DNA of 64,000 nucleotides from Candidatus Methanomethylophilaceae archaeon (lineage in GTDB: Archaea; Thermoplasmatota; Thermoplasmata; Methanomassiliicoccales; Methanomethylophilaceae): NCBI GenBank assembly GCA_017540825.1, contig JAFYAH010000011.1:1-64000 (forward strand). The letters run 5' to 3'. The notes below the pieces were generated by a model. It was not told the origin of the DNA. It worked only from the letters and a program-made list of their open reading frames with translations, and did not search any database. A program made the position numbers and the translations under genes. Positions 44,335-53,467 of this stretch are shown piece after piece. How positions within the stretch are numbered: the first letter of the stretch is position 1; the number at the start of each line of letters is the position of its first letter.

Positions 44335-44829
44335 ATGGCTACGCCCAACCCCGATTTTGCAAAACAGATCGCCGAGGCCGGCGGAGAGGAAGTCAAGATG
44401 TGCTTCCAGTGCGGAACCTGCACAGCAGGATGCCCCTCCGGCAGGCAGACGTCCTACAGGGTCAGAAAGCTCATGAGGATGGCTCAGCTCGGACTCAAAG
44501 ACCAGATCATCAACAGCGAGGAGCTTTGGGAGTGCAGCACCTGCTACACCTGTGTCGAGAGGTGCCCCCGCCAGGTCCCCATAGTCGACATCGTGATCGC
44601 CCTCAGGAACATCGCAGTCGCGGAAGGCCACATGTACGACAACCACAAGAAGACCGCTCAGAACCTCGCCAAGTTCGGCCACACCGTCCCTGTCCAGGAC
44701 AAGATCTCCGAGCTCAGGAAGAAGATCGGCCTTCCCGAGATTCCCCCGACCGTCCTCGCGAACCAGGCTGCTAAGTCCGACCTCGACAAGATCCTCAAGG
44801 CCACCGGATTCTGCAAGATCGTGGAGTGA
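44335..44829 (+). CDS. hdrC: CoB-CoM heterodisulfide reductase subunit C
   Basis: A 164-residue iron-sulfur protein. Two CxxCxxCxxxCP motifs, CFQCGTCTAGCP (about residue 23) and CSTCYTCVERCP (about residue 63), bind two 4Fe-4S clusters that pass electrons to HdrB. HdrABC reduces the CoM-S-S-CoB heterodisulfide, the last step of methanogenesis. ATG 44335 is favoured by the TATA box TATTATATAG at about 44297. The stop overlaps the hdrB start region. hdrA is not in the window. Confidence 0.94.
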   Translation: MATPNPDFAKQIAEAGGEEVKMCFQCGTCTAGCPSGRQTSYRVRKLMRMAQLGLKDQIINSEELWECSTCYTCVERCPRQVPIVDIVIALRNIAVAEGHMYDNHKKTAQNLAKFGHTVPVQDKISELRKKIGLPEIPPTVLANQAAKSDLDKILKATGFCKIVE

Positions 44830-44834
44830 TTAAG

Positions 44835-45680
44835 ATGGCAAAATACGCGTTTTTCCTCGGATGCATCGCGCCCCTCAGGTACCCCGGAATCGAGAAGTCC
44901 ACCAGAGAGGTCTGCAAAGCGCTGAACATCGAGCTCGTCGACCTCAAGGACGCGAGCTGCTGCCCCGCCCCCGGAGTCATCAGGGCGTTCAACAAGAAGA
45001 CCTGGCTCGCAGCCGCCGCCAGGAACCTCGCTCTCGCCGAGAAGGAGGGCCTCCCCATAGTCACCATCTGCAACGGATGCTACGGGTCCCTCTTCGACGC
45101 CGCCCACGAGCTCAAGGAGAACCCCGAGCTCCTCGCGGAGGTCAACAAGGTCCTCGCCGAGATCGGCCTGCAGTACAAGGGCACCACCGTCGTCCGCCAC
45201 TTCGCCGAGGTCCTCTACAATGAGGTCGGCGTCGAAGCCATCAAGGCCAAGGTCAACCACCCCCTCAGCTACAAGGTCGCCGCGTTCTACGGATGCCACT
45301 TCCTCAAGCCCAGCGCGATCAAGGAGCTGGACGACCCCGAGAACCCCCACATCCTCGACGACCTCGTGGAGGCCACCGGATGCAAGAGCATGCCCAGGGC
45401 CAACAAGATGCTGTGCTGCGGCGCTGGAGGAGGACTCAAGGCCGCCTTCGGAGACGTCGCCAAGAAGTTCACCCAGACCAACCTGGAGAACATGAAGGCC
45501 TCCGGCGCGGAGTTCATCATCGACGTCTGCCCGTTCTGCCACCTGCAGTTCGACGGGACCCAGAAGGAGCTCGGATACAACATCCCCGTCCTCCACCTGT
45601 CCCAGCTCCTCGGGCTTTCCATGGGCATGTCCTCCGAGGACCTCGCGCTCTCTGCGCACGTGACCCCTGTGGATCTCTGA
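44835..45680 (+). CDS. hdrB: CoB-CoM heterodisulfide reductase subunit B
   Basis: A 281-residue catalytic Hdr subunit. It starts MAKYAFFLGCIAPLRYPGIEKS and has the two CCG-type domains that hold the unusual noncubane 4Fe-4S clusters: DASCCPAPGVI (about residue 40) and the C-terminal CHFLKP...MLCCGAGGG...CPFCHLQFD set. It takes electrons from HdrC and splits the heterodisulfide. ATG 44835 is chosen over GTG 44826. A hairpin terminator follows. Ends with TGA. Confidence 0.95.
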   Translation: MAKYAFFLGCIAPLRYPGIEKSTREVCKALNIELVDLKDASCCPAPGVIRAFNKKTWLAAAARNLALAEKEGLPIVTICNGCYGSLFDAAHELKENPELLAEVNKVLAEIGLQYKGTTVVRHFAEVLYNEVGVEAIKAKVNHPLSYKVAAFYGCHFLKPSAIKELDDPENPHILDDLVEATGCKSMPRANKMLCCGAGGGLKAAFGDVAKKFTQTNLENMKASGAEFIIDVCPFCHLQFDGTQKELGYNIPVLHLSQLLGLSMGMSSEDLALSAHVTPVDL

Positions 45681-45690
45681 AACCTTTCAC

Positions 45691-45712
45691 GAGGGGCCAG
45701 TCCCCTCTTTTT
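45691..45712 (+). terminator. Terminator of hdrCB
   Basis: GAGGGGCCAGTCCCCTC is a perfect stem-loop, followed directly by TTTTTCTT. It begins 10 bases after the hdrB stop. A second pyrimidine-rich tract follows. Confidence 0.75.
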
Positions 45713-45987
45713 CTTCTGATTTCTTCCTTTTACTCCCCTTTCTGCCTTCATTGGTTGGATGCATTGTGCATATCGAATATCGGGTCTGTCTCGTGTCATT
45801 TACTCTAATTTTATTATAGTAATCTTTAAGTAAATGCGGTACTATTTTTTTGAGGATAATTATATCCTTTTTATGATAAAAAAAATTGTCTGGCTATCCT
45901 CGTTCCTGACGGATTTTCCGAGAGCTAGGTTTTGAGAACGTTTTAATACAATCAGGGTTTGGGTCGGTTCATAAAGGAGCTGTGAAC
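45713..45987 (+). promoter_or_regulatory. AT-rich intergenic region with promoter of the S3Ae gene
   Basis: A 275-base region without genes, much richer in A and T than its surroundings. It holds pyrimidine tracts after the hdrB terminator and TTATTATAGTAATC near 45810. GTTTTAATAC near 45940 is the likely TATA box for the gene starting at 45988, and AAAGGAG near 45974 is its ribosome binding site. No further feature is seen. Confidence 0.5.
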
Positions 45988-46701
45988 ATGGCACCCGCAA
46001 AGAAACCCAAGGCGGCAGCAGGCCGCAAGGTGAAGGACAAGTGGAAGGCGAAGGAGTGGTACAAGATCCACGCTCCTCGCATGTTCAACGAATCGGAGAT
46101 CGGAGAGACCCCCTCGGCGGACCCTGAGTTCGTCATCGGACGTACCGTCGAGGTGACCGTCCAGGACCTCACCGGCGACTTCTCCAAGATGCACATCAAG
46201 CTCAAGTTCAAGGTGGACTCCGTCGACGGATACGACGCCAAGACTGTCTTCGTCGGCCATGACCTCACCAGCGACTACGTCAGGAGGCTGACCCGCAGGA
46301 GAAAGACCAAGACCGACCACGTGGTCGACATCACCACCAAGGACGGCTTCGTCTACAGGATCAAGACCATGTCCATCGCCGAGAGGCGCATCCAGTCCTC
46401 CCAGGAGGAGGGCATGAGGGCCGTCATCGGAGAGACCCTCGTCCAGATCGGAAAGGAGAAGACCCTCTCCGAGATCGTCAAGGACATCGTCTCCGGCGAC
46501 CTCGCCAAGGACCTCGCCAGGGCATGCCGCGTCGTCATCCCCATCAAGAGGATCGAGATCCGCAAGTCCGAGGTCCTCATGGCCGGAGAGGGCGAGCCCG
46601 AGTCCATCCTCCCAGCCGCAGAGTCTGTCAGCGAGGAGGCTGCAGAGGAGCCCGCTGCGGAGCCCGAGGAGGCCCCCGCAGAGGAGCCCGCCTCCGAGTG
46701 A
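45988..46701 (+). CDS. rps3ae: 30S ribosomal protein S3Ae (eS1)
   Basis: A 237-residue eS1, specific to archaea and eukaryotes. It starts with a basic tail (MAPAKKPKAAAGRKVKDKW), then KEWYKIHAPRMFNESEIGET, the GRTVEVTVQDLTGDF strand region, and RRLTRRRKTKTDHVVDI. The C-terminal 40 residues are Glu/Ala/Pro rich, longer than usual. ATG 45988 is preferred over GTG 45982. A hairpin terminator follows. Ends with TGA. Confidence 0.95.
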   Translation: MAPAKKPKAAAGRKVKDKWKAKEWYKIHAPRMFNESEIGETPSADPEFVIGRTVEVTVQDLTGDFSKMHIKLKFKVDSVDGYDAKTVFVGHDLTSDYVRRLTRRRKTKTDHVVDITTKDGFVYRIKTMSIAERRIQSSQEEGMRAVIGETLVQIGKEKTLSEIVKDIVSGDLAKDLARACRVVIPIKRIEIRKSEVLMAGEGEPESILPAAESVSEEAAEEPAAEPEEAPAEEPASE

Positions 46702-46709
46702 GCTCAAAC

Positions 46710-46725
46710 CGGGCCTTCGGGCCCG
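46710..46725 (+). terminator. Terminator after the S3Ae gene
   Basis: CGGGCCTTCGGGCCCG is a perfect GC stem with a TTCG tetraloop followed by TTCTTTCC, 8 bases after the rps3ae stop. Confidence 0.75.
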
Positions 46726-46756
46726 TTCTTTCCATTTCTATCATCGTCAAAAGTAT

Positions 46757-46786
46757 GGGGCCGCCCGCCGTGACGGACGAGGCCCC
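46757..46786 (-). terminator. Hairpin after the leucine-rich-repeat gene
   Basis: On the minus strand GGGGCC ... GGCCCC arms enclose a loop, starting 9 bases after the TGA of the leucine-rich-repeat gene, with ATACTTTTG beyond it. This is a plausible terminator, facing the S3Ae terminator from the other side. Confidence 0.45.
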
Positions 46787-46795
46787 GAAGAGGTT

Positions 46796-49700
46796 TCAGA
46801 GGTAATGGATCAGGTGAGCCGAGTCTTCTCCTCTGAAGTCGTGGTAAGACAGGCTGTCGACGTCCTTGTCGATGACGGATCCGTCGTAGTCGTGGAACTC
46901 GAAGCCGTCCAAGGCTTTGGCATTGATGGACGTCAGGTTGTTGAAGTCGACCCTGACGACGTTGGCGCATCCGTAGAACGCGTACTTCCCGAGGGACGTG
47001 TCGCCCCCGTCCAGGTCGATCACACGGAGCTTGCTGCAGGAGGTGAACGCCCTCTCCCCGATCGCTATCGAGCCGCTGGCATGGATCTCCTCCACGACGG
47101 AGCTCTTGTAGAACGCCCTCTCCCCGATGGCCTCTATGGCGATCCTGGCGTGCCCGTTGGACGTGTACAGGTTCGCGTACGGCGTGATGCTTACGACCGT
47201 CGATGACTTGTCGTCCGCGAACCCAATGACCTCGGCGCGGTATTCGAACTCGGATGCGTACGTCACCCTGAGCTTCAGCACGTCGGCATTGAACGTGTCG
47301 CCGACGTTCACGACCAGGACCTTCACCAGCTTCCTGTCGGCTCCCTCGAACACGTTCCCTGTGAGCATGTTCGGATAGCTGGACTCGGGTATGAGGGTCT
47401 CGCCGTCGGCCATGTAGAACCTCAGCCCGTGGAACACGTCGCTTCCATATATGCAGCTGGCGTACATGGTCACGCGGGTTATGGACGTGCATCCGCTGAA
47501 GGCGCTCTTGCAGAGCTGCTGGACGCCTTCGGGCACATAGAGGGACTTCAGAGGGCAGCCGAAGAAGGCGTAGTCCTTAATGATGCCGTTAGACCTGGGC
47601 AGCTCCACGTACTCCAGGGTCGAGCTGGCGAACGCCCTGTTCCCGACCACGTTCACATGCTTCATGTCTATGGCCTTTATGGACTTGCAGCCGTAGAACG
47701 CCCTGTCGGCGATCTCGCTCACGGAATAGCTCGCGCCGCCCGTCGACACGCGCTCGGGGACCGCGATATATTGCTCGCTGCAGCCATCTGCATACCCTAC
47801 GACGGATGCTAGGGCTGCCGTCGTGTTGTTGGTTATCCTGTACTTCAGCGAACCGCTGTCGAACTCGTCGCCGACCAGGCAGGCCTCCATGACCAGCACG
47901 GAGCCGGCCCCGGTGTACGTGTGGCCGGGGAAGTCGGGGCTGTCCGGGCCGAGGCTCCTGGCGCCGTCGGCGTAGTAGAACTGGATGCCTCTGAACGCGT
48001 AGCTTCCGTACTCGCATTCCGGGACGTGCATGCTCGTGAGCGACTTGCATCCGTAGAACGCGTATGCGTCTATGCTCTCCATGGCGTCGGGCAGATCCGC
48101 CGCCGTCAGCGGGCAGTTGTAGAACGCATGGCTCTTGATCCAGAACACGTAGTCCAGGACCATGCTCTCCAGGGTGGACTTGGTGAACGCCCTGCTGCCT
48201 ATTATTTCGATGTATGGCATGGAGACGCTCTTGACCGTCTGGTCCCCGTAGAAGGCCCTGTCCGCTATCTCTCTGACGTTGAACGAGCACATGTCGTATT
48301 CGACCTCTCTGGGGATCTCCACGTCGGCGGCGGCCTTTCCCGAGGCGAACCCGATGACCGTGGCCTCGCCGCCATTTCCGTTGTAGTATTCGATCCTGTA
48401 CTTCAGGCACCCGTTCTCGAACACCTTTCCTTCCTCGGCGGCCTCCATGACGAGGTTCCTGTCGCTTCCCGTGTAGGTGTGGTATCCGAATCCCTGGTCT
48501 CCGGGATGTATGGGCGTGGTTCCGTCGGAAAGGAAGAAAGACAGGCCGTGGAACACGTTGGATCCGTACTCGTACTCGCTCTTGAGGGACACGCGCTCGA
48601 GGCTCGTGCATCCGCTGAAGGCGCTGGAGCCTATGCTTTCGATGGAATCGGGGAGGGTCAATTCCGAGATGCGGCACTTGTAGAACGCGTAAGGCCCGAT
48701 ATAGTTGAGCTCGTCTCCAAAGGATAGGCTCTTGATCCCGGAGCTCGCGAAAGCCTTGTTGCCGATGGAGCGTACCGACTCGGCGCTGAGGCTCTTCACC
48801 GCGGAGCATTGGTAGAACGCCTTGTCCCCAATCTCGTCGACGACGAACTCGGTGGAGCCGTAGGTCACGGAGGCAGGGACCATAAGGTCCGCCGGGGCTG
48901 CGACGTATCCGCTGAGCTCGGCGTAGCAGCTCTCGCTCGAGTAGTATGTCGGCTTGTAGAGGAGGCCGTCCACCTCGAACTCCTGGCCCACAGGGATCTG
49001 GCGCACGTACTTCCCGTCCTTGAGGATGAACGAGTATCCGGCCATGTCCTCCGGAGTAGGCTGCAGCCGGACCTCGCCCGAGAAGTCGTACAGATTCATG
49101 CCGGAGAAGGCGTCGCTGCCGATGCTGGAGACCGATCCCGGGATTGAGATGAACCCGGGCTTGAGCTTGCTGAATGCAGAAGCCGCGATGCTCTCGAGCC
49201 CTTCGGGCAAGGCGATCTCCTCCAGAGCGGTCCTGTAGAACGCATAGCCCCCGATGCTCTCCAGGGACTGGCCGGCGAAGGATATGCTCTTCAGGCTGGT
49301 GCATGCGGCGAAGGACTTGAACCCGATCGATTCGAGCGTGCTCGGGAGGAGGACCGTCGTTATGTATCCGTTCTCCTTGAACGCGTTGGGCGCTATGGAG
49401 GTGACGGAGAACTGGTAGCCCTTGCAGGTCACCTTGGCGGGTATGCTGTAGAAGGCGTACGGGTTGTACTGCGGGTCGACGCCTATGCACTTCGCCGTCC
49501 CGGAGATCCCGTCGAACTTCACGATCTCGAACAGCAGTTTGGAGTCGGATACGATCTCCCCAGGGAGGACGTCGCCGATCTGGACCATCTTGCTGTATCT
49601 TCCGGTGTACTGGTGGCCGGGGAACGCATCCGAATCGCAGGCTATCTTCGTCGTGCCGTCCGGCATGTAGAAGGAGAAGCCGTAGAACGCGTCGTGGTCC

Positions 49701-50782
49701 ACGCTCGCCGATCCCGGAACGATGTCGACGCTGGCGAGGCCCGTGCATCCTCTGAACGCATAGATGTCTATCGTCTCGGCGGTGGCGGGTATCGTCAGCT
49801 CGGTGAGGCCCGTGCATCTGTAGAAAGAGAGCTTGGAGAAGGTCGCCACCGCCGACAGTCCGTTGGAATCCGAGAATTCGGCGGAGACCATGTTGGTGCA
49901 TTCGTAGAACGCCCTTGTTCCGATCTTGCTGACATACGGGGCCTGCAGGCAGCGGATGTCCTTGTTGCCGAAGAACGCCCTGTCGCCTATCTCCGTCACG
50001 AAGACGGTGTGGTTTCCGGACAGGCTGCTGAAGTGCGTCATGTTGGGTATGGACAGCGTGCCGTCTGCGGAGGGGGATCCCCCGACGACCTTTGCGCTCC
50101 TGGAGGATATCAGCATGTAGTCCAATCCGCCAGAGCTGAACGCGTACCCAGCGCCCGGCTCCTCATACATCGAGTATGGCGTCTTTTTCGCGAAGCTCCT
50201 GTCGGCAAGGTGGTCCGCGTCGGCGCTGACGGCAGAGCCGTTCAGGTCATAGAAGCTGAACCCCGGGAACGCCTCGGCGTCCACGGATTCGAGATGGCCG
50301 AATATCACTCTTTCGATGTCGGTATCGTAGAAAGCGTTCCGCGCTATGTTGGCGCAGCTGGGAATCCACAGGTATAGATTCTCGCATCCTTCGAACGCAT
50401 AGGAACCTATGTCTCTCGCGGAGTCCAGGTTGATGTAGCAGGCCACGGAACCCGAGAACGCGTTATCGCCCACGGTGACCACGTTCGGCAGCCTGACGTT
50501 CGTCACGGTCTCGTTACCCTGGAGGATGCAATCGTGGACGGCGGTCACCGAGTACGTCTTGCCGTCGTTTTCGACCGTTCTGAGCTCCAGGACGCCTTTC
50601 TCGGTAGCGACCCTTATGAGCCTTGCCTCTAGGGCATCGTCATCCAGGTCCATCGTGAGCACATAGCCATCGGTATTGATGTTGACGATACGTGCATCCG
50701 CATCCTCGGCAGTCACGGACGTCGTCGCGACAACTGTCGCCGCCAGGATGGCGACGATGATGATCAGTTCTGTCTTTTTCAT
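46796..50782 (-). CDS. Giant secreted BspA-like leucine-rich-repeat protein
   Basis: A 1328-residue secreted protein. A signal peptide (ELIIIVAILAATVVATTSVTAEDA) is followed by repeats of the BspA/LRR_5 type, with units such as IGDKAFYQCSAVKSLSAE and SIGSSAFSGCTSLERVSL. The repeats are arranged in about six modules of roughly 200 residues. Modules are separated by linkers with the pattern GDxFxxGxLKYRI and a PGHxYTG turn. No membrane anchor or sorting motif is visible at the C-terminus. Such proteins act as adhesins in gut microbes and are common in gut methanogens of this order. Not one CGA codon is used. Ends with TGA. Confidence 0.92.
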   Translation of the reverse strand: MKKTELIIIVAILAATVVATTSVTAEDADARIVNINTDGYVLTMDLDDDALEARLIRVATEKGVLELRTVENDGKTYSVTAVHDCILQGNETVTNVRLPNVVTVGDNAFSGSVACYINLDSARDIGSYAFEGCENLYLWIPSCANIARNAFYDTDIERVIFGHLESVDAEAFPGFSFYDLNGSAVSADADHLADRSFAKKTPYSMYEEPGAGYAFSSGGLDYMLISSRSAKVVGGSPSADGTLSIPNMTHFSSLSGNHTVFVTEIGDRAFFGNKDIRCLQAPYVSKIGTRAFYECTNMVSAEFSDSNGLSAVATFSKLSFYRCTGLTELTIPATAETIDIYAFRGCTGLASVDIVPGSASVDHDAFYGFSFYMPDGTTKIACDSDAFPGHQYTGRYSKMVQIGDVLPGEIVSDSKLLFEIVKFDGISGTAKCIGVDPQYNPYAFYSIPAKVTCKGYQFSVTSIAPNAFKENGYITTVLLPSTLESIGFKSFAACTSLKSISFAGQSLESIGGYAFYRTALEEIALPEGLESIAASAFSKLKPGFISIPGSVSSIGSDAFSGMNLYDFSGEVRLQPTPEDMAGYSFILKDGKYVRQIPVGQEFEVDGLLYKPTYYSSESCYAELSGYVAAPADLMVPASVTYGSTEFVVDEIGDKAFYQCSAVKSLSAESVRSIGNKAFASSGIKSLSFGDELNYIGPYAFYKCRISELTLPDSIESIGSSAFSGCTSLERVSLKSEYEYGSNVFHGLSFFLSDGTTPIHPGDQGFGYHTYTGSDRNLVMEAAEEGKVFENGCLKYRIEYYNGNGGEATVIGFASGKAAADVEIPREVEYDMCSFNVREIADRAFYGDQTVKSVSMPYIEIIGSRAFTKSTLESMVLDYVFWIKSHAFYNCPLTAADLPDAMESIDAYAFYGCKSLTSMHVPECEYGSYAFRGIQFYYADGARSLGPDSPDFPGHTYTGAGSVLVMEACLVGDEFDSGSLKYRITNNTTAALASVVGYADGCSEQYIAVPERVSTGGASYSVSEIADRAFYGCKSIKAIDMKHVNVVGNRAFASSTLEYVELPRSNGIIKDYAFFGCPLKSLYVPEGVQQLCKSAFSGCTSITRVTMYASCIYGSDVFHGLRFYMADGETLIPESSYPNMLTGNVFEGADRKLVKVLVVNVGDTFNADVLKLRVTYASEFEYRAEVIGFADDKSSTVVSITPYANLYTSNGHARIAIEAIGERAFYKSSVVEEIHASGSIAIGERAFTSCSKLRVIDLDGGDTSLGKYAFYGCANVVRVDFNNLTSINAKALDGFEFHDYDGSVIDKDVDSLSYHDFRGEDSAHLIHYL

Positions 50783-50969
50783 GTTCGTTTCCCCTGGTCC
50801 CGCCTCTGATGCGCTGTCGGGAACGCTTATCCACGGTTTTATGCCGACTAAAAACTATTGCCGGCGGCCCTTGGAGCGGATCCTGCACGGGGAAGCATGC
50901 GCGGGACGCAGCGCATCGGGGCACTCAATATGCGCTTGGCAGGTTGGTTTTATAATAAGTGACGAAAAC

Positions 50970-50979
50970 AATATAAACT
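50970..50979 (+). promoter_or_regulatory. TATA box of tRNA-Met
   Basis: AATATAAACT lies 23-32 bases before the mature 5' end of the tRNA at 51002, the standard archaeal promoter distance. A second AT block, TTTTATAATAAG, lies 20 bases further upstream. Confidence 0.6.
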
Positions 50980-51001
50980 ATGAGCCGTTCCTCCGCTCAA
51001 G

Positions 51002-51109
51002 GCCGGGGTGGCTCAGCCTGGTGGAGCGTCGGACTCATAGGGTTCTGGTCAATAGACCTCTTCCAGGGAAATCCGAAGGTCATGGGTTCGAACCCCATTC
51101 CCGGCACCA
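51002..51109 (+). tRNA. tRNA-Met (CAT), elongator type, with a 31-base intron
   Basis: Acceptor GCCGGGG pairs with TCCCGGC, and the encoded 3' end is ACCA. Anticodon stem TCGGA pairs with TCCGA; loop positions 32-37 are CTCATA, giving anticodon CAT. An intron of about 31 bases (51040-51070) interrupts the loop at the canonical 37/38 position, to be cut by the archaeal splicing endonuclease at a bulge-helix-bulge. The GCCGGGGTGGCTCAG start is that of archaeal elongator tRNA-Met. The exact intron edge may shift by one base because of an AAA run. Confidence 0.9.
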
Positions 51110-51170
51110 TGTTCATCATCCAGCTCCTTTGTCGGTGCAGTTCATATAAAGGTACATTGTTCGATTCCTC

Positions 51171-52343
51171 ATGAGGCTCATCATCTACACCGGCAAGGGC
51201 GGGGTGGGCAAGACGTCCACGTCCGCCGCGACCGCGTACAGGCTGTCGAAGCTGGGCTACCGCACGATCCTGATGAGCTCGGACTCGGCACATTCCCTCG
51301 GGGACTCCCTGGGCATGAAGCTCGGCACGGAGATACAGAACGTGGCCGAGAACTTCGACGCGTTCGAGATCGACATCATACACGAGATGAAGACCAGATG
51401 GAGCGAGATACAGGAGTACGTGTCCGCCTTCATGCTCTCGCAGGGCATGGGGGACATCTCCGCGGAAGAGATGGCCATATTCCCTGGGATGGAGATGATC
51501 GCCGCCCTGTTCTATCTGAACACGTTCAAGAAGTCGGGGGAGTACGACGTCGTCATCCTCGACACCGCCCCGACCGGGGAGACCCTGAGGCTCCTGAGCT
51601 TCCCGGACGTCTCCAACTGGTACATGGACCGCCTGTTCTCGGTCCTGAGGAAGCTCATAGGGGTGGCACGCCTGACCGTCGGCAAGCTGATCGACATGCC
51701 GCTGCCGTCCAAGGAGGTTCTGGACTCGCTGGAGGTCATCAAGAGGAACATGGGCGAGGTCAAGGAGATACTCGAGGACTCCGAGAACACCACAGTGAGG
51801 CTGGTCCTCAACCCGGAGCGCATGATCATCAAGGAGACGATGCGCGCCTATACCTACCTCTGCCTGTACAACAAGAACGTCGAGGCGATAGTGGTGAACA
51901 GGGTCATTCCTGCGGAGGCGGCGGCGGGCGGAGGGTTCTTCGCCGAGAAGCTGAAGGAGCAGGAGGGGTACATGGAGGAGATCCACTCCGTGTTCGACCC
52001 CCTGGAGACGAAGACCTGCAGTATGATGCGCACCGAGCTGAGGGGCCTTGAGAAGCTGGACCTGATGGCGGACATGATCTTCGGCGACGAGGACCCGTCG
52101 AAGCTGTACTCCTCGGAGAGCCCGATGGAGTTCTGCACGGTGGACGGCGTGGACCATCTGGTCATGAAGATGCCGTTCGTGGAGAAGGCGGACGTCGAGC
52201 TCTTCCGGGTGGACACGTCCGTTATAGTGGTCCATGTGGGCAGCCAGAAGCGCAACATCCAGCTCCCGGACACCCTGGTCCACGCCGACGTGGTGGGGGC
52301 AGAGTTCAAGGACGGGAAACTTGTTATCAGATTCAAGAGGCGA
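51171..52343 (+). CDS. ArsA/Get3-like ATPase; ends at CGA
   Basis: A 390-residue P-loop ATPase of the ArsA/Get3 branch. It starts RLIIYTGKGGVGKTSTSAATAY (deviant Walker A, residues ~8-17), then MSSDSAHSLGDSLG, and LDTAPTGETLRLLSFP as switch region near residue 125. The CxxC zinc pair of Get3 is not seen, so tail-anchored-protein targeting is not assured; metal-related roles are possible. A CGA at 52341-52343 after VIRFKR is the first in the gene; standard reading would run to 52898 through the next gene. The CGA lies inside AGAGGCGATGG, the ribosome binding site of that gene. Likely leaderless start at 51171. Confidence 0.87.
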
Positions 52344-52347
52344 TGGA

Positions 52348-52863
52348 ATGGGTTACAGCGAGGAAGAGGTACAGAGGTTCGTAGACGAGAACAGGGAGCT
52401 GATCGAGGCGCTCATGGCCCGCAAGGACGCCTCGGACAAGGGAGGGCAGGAATGCGGCGACCGCAGTCGCTCCCGCATGGAAGAGGACATGGACCGCGCC
52501 AGGGACAGGGCGGACGGCGCCCGCCGCAGGCTCGAGGAGGACGTGGAATGGGCGCGCGGCAGGGCCGACCATGGCAGGGAGAGGGTCGAGGACGCCTTCC
52601 GCGAGACCTACGAGGCGTTCACAGACCCGGAGGTGCAGAAGCACTTCATGACCATGGGCCTGAACTTCATCATGGGCATGTCCGCGCTGATGCAGAGGAT
52701 GCCCGGGCCGGACTTCGTGAAGGACGCCGCCAACGGGATGGAGTCCAGCTGGAAGAAGGCCTCCTGCAGCACCAACTCGGAATGCAGCGCCAGGAAGAAG
52801 ATCGAGATCGACGACGGCAAGCCGACCGGCGTGGTGCCGATATCGTTCGACGAGGACGAGCGA
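52348..52863 (+). CDS. Charged helical protein of unknown function; ends at CGA
   Basis: A 171-residue protein. The N-terminal half is a highly charged helix, probably coiled coil (EEDMDRARDRADGARRRLEE, then WARGRADHGRERVEDAFRE). The middle (DPEVQKHFMTMGLNFIMGMSAL) is amphipathic, and the end has cysteines CSTNSEC and an acidic tail ISFDEDE. No family recognised. Position between an ArsA-like ATPase and AMMECR1 suggests a partner of the ATPase. The first in-frame CGA (52861-52863) is five codon-frame bases before the AMMECR1 ATG; the standard frame would run to 53205 through that gene. Confidence 0.72.
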
Positions 52864-52867
52864 TACG

Positions 52868-53467
52868 ATGGAAGCCGAGATCGGCAAGGCGGCCGTGAGG
52901 TACGCCCGCTCCGAGGTGATGTCCGAGACCTCTGGCTCCGCCCCGGCGGAAGCTCCCTCCGGGGACGCGTTCGGGGAGAGCCGCGGGGCGTTCGTCACGC
53001 TGAAGACGTTCCCGGACGGGATGCTCAGAGGCTGCATAGGGTACCCGTACCCCGTGTTCCCCCTTTACAAGACGATATCCGAGGCTGCGAGGTCCGCCTG
53101 CCACGACCCCCGCTTCCGCGACCTCACGTTCGAAGAGGCGAAGAGGGTCACGGTGGAGGTCACGGTGCTGACGGTCCCCGAGCCCTTCGGCCCGTCCTCT
53201 CCTGAAGAGATCGTCGGATCGGTGAGGATCGGCAGGGACGGCCTGATGCTGGAGCGCAGGGGATGCCGCGGGCTTCTTCTGCCTCAGGTGCCCGTGGAGC
53301 AGGGCTGGGACGTGATGGAGTACCTGCAGGGGCTGTCGTTCAAGGCGGGGCTGCGGCCGGACGCCTGGGCCCAGCCGGACGCGAGGCTGTTCCGCTTCGA
53401 GGGAGAGGTCTTCCATGAGACCGAGCCCTTCGGAGAAGCGGTGAGAGGCGATCCGGATGTCGTATGA
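52868..53467 (+). CDS. AMMECR1-domain protein
   Basis: A 199-residue AMMECR1 homologue. It has the family's LRGCIGYP-type motif as MLRGCIGYPYPVFPLYKTISEAA (about residues 55-75), then DLTFEEAKRVTVEVTVLT and GLLLPQVPVEQGWD. The family is conserved in archaea, bacteria and eukaryotes; its biochemical role is unsettled, with redox or radical chemistry alongside MEMO proteins proposed. Ends with TGA and overlaps the pyrC start by 11 bases. The pyrC ribosome binding site inside this gene reads AGAGGCGATCC. Confidence 0.9.
   Translation: MEAEIGKAAVRYARSEVMSETSGSAPAEAPSGDAFGESRGAFVTLKTFPDGMLRGCIGYPYPVFPLYKTISEAARSACHDPRFRDLTFEEAKRVTVEVTVLTVPEPFGPSSPEEIVGSVRIGRDGLMLERRGCRGLLLPQVPVEQGWDVMEYLQGLSFKAGLRPDAWAQPDARLFRFEGEVFHETEPFGEAVRGDPDVV

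Noticed and set aside
47589-49901. 770-codon minus-strand frame inside the leucine-rich-repeat gene
   Set aside because: Arg/His/Gly-rich translation in a shifted frame of the repeat gene; the repeats make several frames open together.
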